Positions 1-9,094 of a stretch of DNA of 64,000 bases are shown here, in pieces; position 1 is the stretch's first letter, and each line of letters begins with the position of its first letter. The notes beneath the pieces are model-generated. The model was not told the DNA's origin. It was given only the letters and a program-made list of their open reading frames with translations, and did not search any database. A program made the translations under genes and the position numbers. Origin of the DNA: Selaginella moellendorffii (Eukaryota; Streptophyta; Lycopodiopsida; Selaginellales; Selaginellaceae); NCBI RefSeq assembly GCF_000143415.4, contig NW_003314268.1:511117-575116 (forward strand), written 5' to 3'.

Positions 1-289
1 TAATTTAAGAAATGTTGACAATGCTAATATGTATAACCAACTTCATCACATATTTAATAGTAAATATCATAGCCAAGACCACATCCATATCCATGTTCTC
101 ATTTTTCATCTTTTACAAAAAGTGGAGTTAAAGTACATATAAGTACAAGTAGAAGAGGTAATGTTTTATAATGCTATGTTAGCAGAAGAGTATTGTTAAG
201 GGTGGGTGGGACAAGTGTATATATAAGACCTATAAAATTTTGATAAAGTGATGTTTACAACATGCCCAATTTGATATGCTCTGACATAT

Positions 290-700
290 TTAGCTTTATA
301 TAAAGCAAAAGGCTTTAGAAGAAAATATTAAATTACAAAATTAACTCAAATGGCCTTTGATAGAAATGATGTAATTGTTAGAAAGCATATTCATTATCGT
401 TAACATGTCTATACACAAGCATAAAAATCTTTAGGAAAAAGTTTCAATCTATATAAGTGGCTGCACTCAAACCATTATACCACTACAATTATATCCCTTA
501 AAAGTATTTGGGAAACTTATGTAGACACTAAGCATCATCCTAAAAATGAAAGATGGTAATCACAATAAAGTGATCGAACCAAATATATTAACATCAATTC
601 TACTAACTCAAAATGTAACCTTAAGTTTCTAATGTGCTTTATTTTTGAGCCTAAACATAAACTCAAACAAATGATATATCTCAATCCATATAATAAACCC
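290..700 (-). repeat. Degenerate dispersed TE-derived repeat
   Basis: The reverse complement of this stretch resembles about 13990-14300; shared blocks include the 'agtggtataatggtttgag' type segment and the 'gatgatgcttag' segment. The part at about 590-700 also resembles the PBS-proximal interior of LTR element A (about 20300-20420) and its relic near 63780-63860. It is probably an old relative of the same retroelement lineage. Boundaries are approximate. Confidence 0.5.
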
Positions 701-739
701 ATGAAACAACCAAAAAGAAAATAAAAAACAACAAAGAGA

Positions 740-740
<1 letters not shown>

Positions 741-797
<57 letters not shown>
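741..797. repeat. (AT)n microsatellite
   Basis: Uninterrupted alternation of A and T for more than 50 bp within AT-rich intergenic DNA. Confidence 0.95.
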
Positions 798-799
<2 letters not shown>

Positions 800-2043
800 A
801 TTTCAAAGAAATTAATTAATTAATTAAAATTAATTAAAATTTTGAAAGTTATATAGCTAGAAAAGTGGACATCATAATTTTTGTAGTGGACTGTAGGTGA
901 AAATTGAGAAAAATAAGTAATATATATGAAAAATTACTATTATATTATCATGGAGCATATTTATTATATAGTTTATATGACAAGCAAGATTTTATATTAT
1001 TATTCATATACTTCATAGATCAAGTAGATTATTGATTTCTATTAATATATTAAAACATGCAAAGATGACTTTAAAACATGTATATATAAAAATAAACTTT
1101 CAGTTTTATTATTAATCTACTTGTTTAAATTTTGAAAATCATAATAGCTTCACATTATATCTTTAACAAAAACTAAATTCCCATTATTTTAAAATTCAGT
1201 TAAACAAGTTCTTAAAGAAATATGATGTGAATAAAACATTTTCGTTTTTTAAATTTTTTTTAAAAAAATTAATAAAAAATCTAAGCTCCTCCTTGAAATT
1301 TTATCTGTACTATCACATAATATTCTTTATGTTTTCTGCTCTACATTACTTCAGTAAGATTTAAAGCTTTTGAATATTTCAGTTCATTAATATTTGCATA
1401 TATAGTAATTTAATTATCAGAACAGTTTGATAACAACTGTGTAATTCAAGCAAAATCTGGACGCAAAAGGTTAAGCCAGCCAGATGGCTTATTTTAATAT
1501 TATCGATTTTAATTTTAAAGGCAATGTGCCACCAACCCAAGCCAATTGAAGCCAGCAGGCCCGAGTTTAAACAGAGTATTATTCGTGTAAAAGATACCCC
1601 GCTGATAATGACTCCGTTGTACTCATCTTCCACCTTTACGTGGAACACGGCTTCGTCGGATCGGACGGACCACAACAGCGACGTCTACGTAAGCAAAATG
1701 AATGCAATGGTGGCGATAGAGACGTGCAAGGAAAAAAGAAAACCAAAAGAGAATTAGGGGAGAGAACGAAAGAATTAAGTAGTGAGTGAGAGCCCATGAT
1801 TCACAAATTTATATGTGAAAGCTGTGTAGCAAAGCTTGGTTGTTTGATTCAATTGGGTGTCTCACACGATGTTTTGGATTTTCGCCCATCGACGGCTGCC
1901 AACCTTCTGGCCACCGACGGCTGCGATCGAGAAAAAAGAAGACTTTTGTTTTGCAAAACCGTTCGTTCTTTCTCCGAGTCATACGTGCCTTTGGCCCGGC
2001 TGTAAATTGAAGACCTCTTGGTCCGTTTCTCTCAATCCTGGCA

Positions 2044-3634
2044 ATGGCGAAGGGATGGAAGAAGAATCGCCGGAGCGCAAGAGTTGTCCTCTGTTTCGCG
2101 GCACTGGGGAGCTGGATAATCGTGGAATTGTTGAGCGTCATCCAGCACAGAGCAGCAATAGTTTGTAGGAATCGATGCGCCAGAGCTCAATTTCTCTGTG
2201 AATTTTCTTGATTGACAAGTTTTCTCGCAGATGATGTTCCAGAGCTGTTCATTCTTTTCAGGAGCAATCCCGGCAGGCGGATGAACTTGTTGTTGGGGAA
2301 ATTCAGCAATGGAAACCAGGATCGAGCCCAGCAACCGGCAGCTCAAGAAGAGAAAGCTCAAGGACTAGGTGCGATTCGATTTGTAGGAAATTTGCAAACC
2401 ATTTGTGAAGTTTCGTGCTCTTGGCTACGCAGGCTTGAATATGGAGAAAATCAAATCAAACATCACTTGCGATTTCTCTCACTTTCGAACCGACGTATGC
2501 GAATTGCGAGGCGACGTCCGAGTGAGCGGTGGAAGAGCCGGCAAAGTCGCGCTCCTGGACGCAGAATCACCCCAAGACTCACACCAAGTTGTGGCAAAGA
2601 TCAAGCCTTACACAAGAAAATGGGAGAAGAGCTGCATGGCCACAATTGGAGAGGTCTCGCTGGAAATCCTCCCTCTCAGCTCCTCGCCCAGCATGCCTTG
2701 CGACACAAACCATTCCGTCCCGGCGGTGATCCTCTCCACGGGCGGCTACACCGGCAACGTCTACCACGAGTTTAACGACGGCCTCATTCCCCTCTTCATC
2801 ACCTCCCACAAATTCCATGGCGAGGTTGTCTTCCTCGTCCTGGAGCTCCACAAATGGTGGATGATGAAATACGGTAGCATCGTGAGCAAGCTCTCAAACT
2901 ATCCCGTCCAGGATTTCGATCGCTCCAAGCGTATCCACTGCTTCCCGCAAGCAATCCTGGGGATGCAAATTCACGACGAGCTCGCCATCGCCAGCCAAGC
3001 ACCAGAAGCTTCAATGCGCGACTTCCAGCAGCTGCTCAAAGCCTCGCTCAACTCCCAGAAATCTCCACTCAAGCCCATGTCCCGCGTCGCAAAAGTTGGC
3101 AACAAAGTTGGCGGATCTTCGAGCCCAAAGTTGGTGCTGCTGGCCCGGAAGGGCAGCAGGGTCTTGCTCAACCAGAACGCACTCGTGAGGCTGGCCAAGA
3201 AGATCGGGTTCCGTGTCGTTGTGCTCGCACCAAACTCGCACTCGTCCCTGTTTGAGCTTCACGAGGAGCTGCACTCGGCCCATGTCATGGTTGGCGTGCA
3301 TGGGGCGGCACTCACGCACTTCCTGTTTATGAGGCCGGCTTCGGTTTTCATTCAGATTGTTCCTCTGGGGACGGAATGGGCTGCGCAGACTTACTATGGC
3401 CAGCCAGCCATGAAAGCAGGGCTTAGGTATTTGGAGTACAAGATCGTGGCGGAGGAGAGCAGCCTGGTGAAGAAGCTGGGGCGGGAGAGTGCAGCTGTTG
3501 CACATCCTGAGGAGATCACCTCCAAGGGCTGGTGGGAGATGAAGAAGATTTACTTGCAGAACCAGGATGTCATGCTGTCGCTGCACAGGTTTAGACCTCT
3601 CCTTGAGCAAGCATTCAAAGAGAGTGTTTTCTAG
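2044..3634 (+). CDS. GT61-family glycosyltransferase (DUF563), 3 exons
   Basis: Type II Golgi glycosyltransferase of family GT61, the family that includes plant beta-1,2-xylosyltransferases and xylan or mucilage arabinosyl/xylosyltransferases; the acceptor cannot be told from sequence. Reconstructed exons are 2044-2164, 2231-2368 and 2433-3634, with 66- and 64-nt GT-AG introns and consistent phase, giving 486 residues, usual for the family. Exon 1 supplies a Lys/Arg-rich cytosolic tail (MAKGWKKNRRSAR) and a signal-anchor helix (about residues 14-34). GT61 landmarks follow: CDFS..R.DVCEL..DV near 98-115, GGYTGNVYHEFND near 190-202, and VGVHGAALTH near 373-382 followed by RPASVFIQIVPLG. Without exon 1 the long frame would begin at a GTG and lack the membrane anchor, which is why this start was chosen. 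It converges with the minus-strand gene ending at 3750. Family is confident; substrate is unknown. Confidence 0.93.
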
Positions 3635-3749
3635 GCATTTTTTGAACTGTAAAAAAAGGAAACAAAAATGTTTGTAAATCTTTTCCAGAACTGGAAAAAA
3701 ATATAAAAATGTTAAAACTATAAAATGGTTCTTCCGGTCAGAAAGAATG

Positions 3750-4889
3750 TCAAGCCCACTTTGCAAAATGGTAGGCTAGCAGCTCTCCTTTGAGCTCTTC
3801 AGCATCTGGAACAAGAGCAGGCAGAAAAAAGCCTGAAAATACAAATGGCTGAACAGAAACACGGGAAGTTTTTAGCCTGGTGGAGCGGATAGAGTTTTTT
3901 TAGCTTTCGTGTACCTGTGGCCAGCCGGATTTGTGGTGATAGACCAGTGGATTCAATCCATGCCGGAGTGAGCTGCTCTGGACTTTCATGCAAGGAATGC
4001 ACTGAGGATAGAACTTTTGGGTCAGTTTGAGCCGGCGTCGAGGCTTCCAGTGAAGAGCATTAGGCGGTATGTGATCTGCAATGCTAACAGAGATCATCAA
4101 TCGCTATCGAAGGCTTCCAAGCTAAGAGTTTTGAGATTTTACCTTTCTCCGATTGTCTTGCCGCAGTGGTGGCAACCAAACTCTCTGTACAAAAGCCTGA
4201 TGAGGAACTTTTCGTGCTTGGAGGCATAGCGCATTCCTGCTGTGAGATGATCTTTATGCGAGGAAACAAAATGGAAGAGTTGAGAACTTACAAGGAAGAT
4301 AAGCCAGTGCATAAACTCCAGGAAATCGCACATCACTTGGCAATAGATTCCGATACTTGCCACCTAAAGCCTGCACAAGATTTCCATTTGGTTTTAAGCA
4401 GCAAACATAAACTTGTACCCTTGACTATACCTTGAAGGATACGAGGCCCATCAACGCTGGTAAGAGCACAGGAAGAATTTGAGACGACGACGAGAAACCA
4501 GCATCAACATCTGGAAACTCGGCAGCAGCAATCCTTTCGATTTGATTCACAATCTATTCAATCTACTTTCAGTTTCTTCAAAGAAAGAAGAAAGAAGAAA
4601 AAGAACCTGCATTGAAGATGTCGAGCATAAAGCCACAAACGCCGCACCAAAAGCCCAGCTCGCAAGTGGAGTGGCACAGGAAATCCTGCAGAGCTTTCCT
4701 ACACGCTTCCAGCAAAAAGGGAGTGAAATTTCCCCGCCCAGAAGATCAAAATACCTGCGCAATCGGCAGCGATGCTCCAAACGCAACACCAGCAATAAGC
4801 GTTTTTGCAGGCAATGATAGAGAAGGTCGCTCCTCCATGGACGGCGCTTTCACTTCCACAGCCTCCTCGATCGAAGACGCTTGCCCCAT
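3750..4889 (-). CDS. Conserved plant membrane protein with HNH-like zinc site, 7 exons
   Basis: Function unknown. I reconstruct seven coding exons (4755-4889, 4607-4705, 4431-4553, 4292-4370, 4143-4239, 3915-4083, 3750-3848) separated by 49-66-nt GT-AG introns. All phases join to a 266-residue protein. The N-terminal half has three hydrophobic segments (about residues 30-46, 55-73 and 102-118). The second half is hydrophilic with two Cys pairs, C168-HH-C171 and C206-IP-C209, flanking an A-D-H-I-P-P-N motif at 180-186. That arrangement (CxxC, DH, CxxC) is typical of treble-clef/HNH-type zinc folds. The C-terminus has another hydrophobic patch (PFVFSGFFLPALVP). I believe it resembles an uncharacterised family conserved in green plants, but that is recollection, not a search result. 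It could be a membrane-tethered nuclease-like protein or simply a structural zinc protein. Confidence 0.85.
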
Positions 4890-5304
4890 GGATAGAACAA
4901 GAAACCCTAAGGTTTACTAGTAGGAAATTAGAATTAAGAGAACAAAATTATTAAAATTACTTTAATATATTGCAATTATGATTTTTACAATAAAAAATAA
5001 TTATTTTATTTTATGCATCCAACATGTTTGTAAGTATTTGTTGCCAACTAATCTTTATTTGATGCTGAAGTATTATAATTTACAAAATTACAATCATATT
5101 GAATAGTAATATATGTAAGATAAAAATATTTAACACAAAACTTATTAATTGACCATAAAGTTTTAAAATATTCATTATATAGAATAAGGTTGCCATTAGT
5201 TTGGAAACTAAGTATATAATTATCATTATATTCTTTATTGTCAGATTTCCATAATAAATTTTCTTCAGAACAAAGTTTAAGTATATAGTTTAAATTTAAA
5301 TAAA
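4890..5304. other. AT-rich intergenic spacer
   Basis: Promoter side of the seven-exon minus-strand gene, then very AT-rich sequence without a recognisable element. Confidence 0.6.
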
Positions 5305-5904
5305 TTATATTTTTCCCATTAAAGGATTTAAAAACTTCACCCTTTTTAATGAATTTTTTGGGTATCCTGCATATAACATTGAGAAACTTATATCACAATT
5401 TTCTTGAAAATAAGTTATTCTAGAAAATTTTAGTATATATGTTAAATATGTTAGATTCATATTCCACCAATAATAAACAAAATAATCAATTTCAAAATTA
5501 GTAGCTATAATAGTGCATTCACTAGATTTTGTAATTCTCATAGTATTGTTATATTTTTTAACTAAATAAAGAATTCTATTTTTTATATTTAAACCAAAAA
5601 TAGAATTATTTGAAAGGTTGCCTACAAAACAATTTAGAGGATTACTTGCAAAACATTTAACACTTACGATTGCAGCACCCCGTCCAAAATCTATAGATAT
5701 CCAGTTATTATAGTTTGGTGAATAATTTGAATCACTAGTATCTATTTTTGAAATTAATATATCAAAACTATATGAAAGTATATTATTAATATTATCATTT
5801 GTCAAAATATCATTTATTCCCCATTTTATATTTTCTTTAGTAAGACATGACTTTGAATTTGTTAATAGAAGACATATGAGAATTAATAATTTTATAAAGA
5901 ACAT
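5305..5904 (-). CDS. AT-rich orphan ORF with signal peptide
   Basis: Open frame of 199 residues starting at the first ATG (5902-5904); a longer frame would need a TTG start. The N-terminus (MFFIKLLILICLLLTNSKSC) looks like a cleavable signal peptide, so the product would be secreted or lumenal. The rest is rich in Asn, Ile, Tyr and Ser, contains seven Cys and has several N-x-S/T sites. No domain is recognised. Base composition and codon use are far more AT-rich than in the neighbouring genes, whose codons favour G/C at third positions. It lies isolated between the HNH-like gene and LHCB3. It may be a fast-evolving or transferred gene, a contaminant fragment, or a chance frame, though a 199-codon frame opening with a signal peptide is unlikely by chance. 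Confidence 0.45.
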   Translation of the reverse strand: MFFIKLLILICLLLTNSKSCLTKENIKWGINDILTNDNINNILSYSFDILISKIDTSDSNYSPNYNNWISIDFGRGAAIVSVKCFASNPLNCFVGNLSNNSIFGLNIKNRILYLVKKYNNTMRITKSSECTIIATNFEIDYFVYYWWNMNLTYLTYILKFSRITYFQENCDISFSMLYAGYPKNSLKRVKFLNPLMGKI

Positions 5905-6591
5905 TTTTATTAACAATTATAAAGCTATTATTTATTATTATAAAATTTTATCCTATTTTATTTACATTTTCTATGTTTTAACTCTCTTAATCTGTAACAA
6001 GTGTTGTAATGTTAAAAAATACATATATTAACTTTTTCTTCATAAAATCTTAAACCAGAAAAGATTCATATAGATATTTAAAAAATATTTTCATAGCCTT
6101 TAATATCAATATAAAGTTAAAGTTTTCCCTTTTTGAGGTTAAATGACTCAAGAAGCATCCATCCATCTCTGGATGATGTGACCATCTTTCATTCATTTGC
6201 TCCAACCATTAGATTATCCTCAGCTGAAGGTAGCTAATGGTTTTTTATTCAAGTGCTAAAGAGCATTAATTCACTAGACTTCTGTTAAAAACTTCAATGC
6301 CTTTTACAAGCTGTAATGATCTTAACTCCAGACGATTGCACCATACTCGAAAAGTTTGTAGAACTGTCACAGGTAGGACTCCTTATATTCATAATGTGCA
6401 AAGAAGAAAGCTTTACATGTTCCCAATGTAACATGGACTCCTAGAACATCAACAATTTCATGGACGAGAAGAAACATCCTCTCTTGGTCATGGTTCTGTC
6501 ACTTCATCAAAAGCTAAAAATATAACCAGCAAGCAAATTGAGTGATTGGAATATGCCTAGCACAGAATCTAAAGGGCTTCCACAACGTCGC

Positions 6592-6597
6592 CACGTG
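6592..6597. promoter_or_regulatory. G-box (CACGTG)
   Basis: Palindromic CACGTG in the context GCCACGTGGA, about 175 bp upstream of the LHCB3 start codon. G-boxes are established light-regulatory elements of photosynthesis genes; use here is inferred from position. Confidence 0.55.
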
Positions 6598-6723
6598 GAG
6601 ATTTGGCTACGCCACGAGGCAGCCTTCCATTGGACATGATTCATTCACCCTATCTCCTCCGTGGATTGTTGTGTGGTTTTAAAACAGTATAGACGCATTC
6701 GTTTTTTGTAAGTCGCTCGATCG

Positions 6724-6728
6724 AGAGA

Positions 6729-6759
<31 letters not shown>
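6724..6759 (+). repeat. (GA)n tract in LHCB3 5' leader
   Basis: Nearly pure GA dinucleotide repeat ending a few bases before the LHCB3 ATG at 6766. It lies in the presumed 5' UTR. Confidence 0.85.
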
Positions 6760-6763
<4 letters not shown>

Positions 6764-6765
6764 AG

Positions 6766-7745
6766 ATGGCAGCAGCGATGATTGCAGCATCCACCGCGGC
6801 TGCGTCAGGCAGCTCCTTCTTGCGGGGATCCGGGTCCAGGAAGAATGCTCTTCGCGATAGATCCGTCCAGTGCCAAGCAAAGGTTTCAATGGTAAGCTCT
6901 CGAAAGTTAATCTCCAGCACCTACATTGCTTCAAAATTCTAATAAATTTTTTGCTCTCCAGGATCTCTGGTATGGACCAGACCGTGTCAAGTTCCTGGGT
7001 CCTTTCTCCGCACAAACTCCATCCTACTTGAAGGGAGAGTTTCCTGGCGATTATGGCTGGGACACTGCCGGACTCTCCGCTGATCCAGAGGCCTTTGCTC
7101 GCAACCGCGCTCTCGAGGTACGCTCATTTAGTTCCAAGAACTTTGGAAGAACTTCCAAACTTCTTGGAACTCTTATCGTGTTCGTAAGTTTGGAAACCAA
7201 CTTGTTGTTTCTTTTCTTTTTGATAAACAAACCAGCTGATCCACGGACGCTGGGCGATGCTGGGAGCTCTTGGCTGCGTCTTCCCGGAGGTCCTCTCCAA
7301 ATGGGTCGGTGTGGAGTTCAAGGAGAAAGTGTGGTTCAAGGCCGGCTCCCAGATCTTCTCCGACGGAGGGCTCGACTATCTCGGCAATCCCAACTTGGTT
7401 CACGCTCAAAGCATCCTCGCCATCTGGGCTTGCCAAGTGATTCTCATGGGACTGGTCGAGGGTTACAGGATCAATGGACTTCCTGACGTTGGAGAAGGCG
7501 GTGACTTGTATCCCGGTGGCCAGTACTTTGATCCCCTGGGGTTTGCTGACGACCCCGAGACTCTGGCGGAGCTCAAGGTGAAGGAGATCAAGAATGGAAG
7601 GCTGGCGATGTTCTCCATGTTCGGTTTCTTCGTCCAAGCTATTGTCACCGGCAAGGGACCTTTGGAAAACTTGTTCGATCATCTCGACAACCCTGTGGTC
7701 AACAATGCTTGGGCCTATGCCACCAGATTTGTTCCTGGCAGCTAA
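6766..7745 (+). CDS. LHCB3: Chlorophyll a/b-binding protein of LHCII, Lhcb3-like
   Basis: Nuclear-encoded antenna protein that binds chlorophylls a and b and carotenoids in thylakoid LHCII trimers around photosystem II. Exons 6766-6891, 6962-7117 and 7236-7745 (introns 70 and 118 nt, phase 0) give 263 residues including a roughly 40-residue Ala/Ser/Arg-rich plastid transit peptide. WYGPDR at residues 45-50 is the LHCII trimerisation motif. The helix-B motif [13 protein letters not shown] begins at 95, the chlorophyll-ligand motif ExxNGR ([16 protein letters not shown]) begins near 211, and the C-terminus is [11 protein letters not shown]. The mature protein starts almost directly at DLWYGP and lacks the basic phosphorylatable N-terminal stretch of Lhcb1/2. 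Together with [22 protein letters not shown] this points to type III (Lhcb3). An upstream G-box suits light regulation. Confidence 0.95.
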
Positions 7746-7940
7746 ACGGAAAAACCAAAAAAAAAAGAAAAAAAGCAGAGAATTTAATTCTTTTGTTTTG
7801 ATTGTAAAAAACACTTCTTAAGAAACACTCATGGTTTTTGCTCTTGAAGCTTATTTCCTGCTTGAACACAAAGAAATAGAAAGAACTTACTATAAAAACT
7901 GTGGCGAACAGGCTTAAAAGATGGTCTTTTAGCTTTAAGC

Positions 7941-9045
7941 TCACTGCGGGTGCCATTTGATACTGCAGCCAACACTGTATTTGTAGTAAAAAAATCGTGT
8001 GAGAAACAAGAGAGAAAAAGAAAGATATATTTCTGACCTTGCGAATTGTGTCCCAGAAATTGGCTTGCCAGAAAGAACACAGTCCAGTGCCTCGCGAATA
8101 TCACTGTAAACATCAACCAAAGCGAATTAGCTATAGCTTGGACTGGATATGGAAATTGGAGCATAGAGCCATGCCTTCCGGTTATGGGCTTGCCGCTGCG
8201 AGGGCGGGACTCGTCGAATCTGCCGTGGTATACGAGCTCGAAGCATTTTTCTTCTGACTGGTAGGAGAAAAGATGTTTTTTTTTTCCAACTGTTATGCGA
8301 GAAAACCAAGTTACCTTTTTGAACAAGAAAAACTCCGGAGTGCAAACAGCTCCATAAGCTTTAGCAACTTCCTGAGTCTGTGGAGACAAGGATTTAGACA
8401 AAATAAGAGAAAACACTCGAGAGAGAGAGAGAGAGAGAGCTCTAGAGAAAAGAAAATACATGCCTCGTCATAAAGATATGGGAAGTTGTAGCCAAATTTT
8501 TTAGCATCCTCTGCCATCATCTCAGGTCCATCCTACACATCAAACAAACTCTCAAAACTTCTGCAAACTAGAAAAAGAAAAAAGAAAGACAAGCAAGAAA
8601 AGCGAAAAACAAGCGAAATTTTCTCACTTCTGGATGTGTTGCCACCGAGTTTGAGGAGATTCCAACCACAGCAACACCCTTCTGTTGCACAAACGCTATT
8701 AAAACCCAAGAAGGAGAAAAAGGAAAGATTTCCCTTCCACCTGTGAATACTCTTGTGCAAGCTTGGCAATGCCTTCCTTCAGATGCACAACATATGGACA
8801 ATGGTTGCAGATAAACATCACCTGAAAAAGAAGTTTTAGAATCTCCTGGACGAAAAGAAGAAGCAAAGTCACCAAAAGTGCTGGAGATTGCTTGAAATCC
8901 TCGAGCTTCCATGTCTTTCCGCTCAAAGGCTCCGGGAGCTGAAACTTCCTAAGTGTTAGAGAAACAAATTAAATCGAAACAAGAAATGCTGCGAGCACAC
9001 CTCAAAGTTTGGGGCCGCTTCTCCCAATTCCAGCCTCTTCGCCAT
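7941..9045 (-). CDS. Thioredoxin-like/AhpC-TSA family redoxin, 9 exons
   Basis: Thioredoxin-fold redoxin. Nine coding exons (9001-9045, 8873-8938, 8741-8821, 8628-8681, 8464-8532, 8315-8377, 8175-8257, 8038-8103, 7941-7974) splice in phase to 186 residues, right for this family. The start MAKRLELGEAAPNFELPE is the usual redoxin N-terminus. VMFICNHCPYV carries the CxxC pair (C42/C45), KGVAVVGISSN is the conserved strand, VCTPEF holds the cis-proline (P119), and the protein ends SVGCSIKWHPQ. Introns are 51-95 nt. Two of them (8378-8463 and 8104-8174) begin with GC instead of GT; canonical alternatives would break the conserved YLYDETQEVAKAYGAVCTP block or the frame. No targeting peptide is seen, so cytosolic location is likely. 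Reductant and substrate are unknown. Confidence 0.92.
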
Positions 9046-9094
9046 AGCCGCGTTCACGCTAACACCCAAAAAGAAAAATACAAGTTAAGAAGCA

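Larger units (their letters stand above)
1..2043. other. AT-rich intergenic region
   Basis: No supported gene is visible. The stretch is strongly AT-rich up to about 1500 and becomes more GC-balanced towards the GT61 gene, whose promoter and 5' UTR should lie in roughly the last 300 bp. It contains a degenerate repeat fragment (about 290-700) and an AT microsatellite, listed separately. The short open frames at 1379-2168 overlap each other on both strands, lack recognisable domains and are probably not coding. Confidence 0.6.
5905..6765. other. Intergenic region and LHCB3 promoter
   Basis: No coding signal. It holds the upstream region of the LHCB3-like gene, including a G-box at 6592-6597, a TTTTAAAA element near 6677-6684 that could be the TATA region, and a GA-rich leader. 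Confidence 0.6.

Noticed and set aside
1796-2361. Short ORFs on both strands upstream of the GT61 main frame
   Set aside because: Most overlap the GT61 leader or exons 1 and 2 in other frames; only the ATG at 2044 gives a signal anchor that splices in phase.
8378-8463. Canonical GT donor (GCAT|GTATTT) for the redoxin intron with an acceptor inside GGAAG
   Set aside because: It would give DEAFAKAYG and lose the conserved TQEVAKAYG block; the GC-AG solution restores it exactly.
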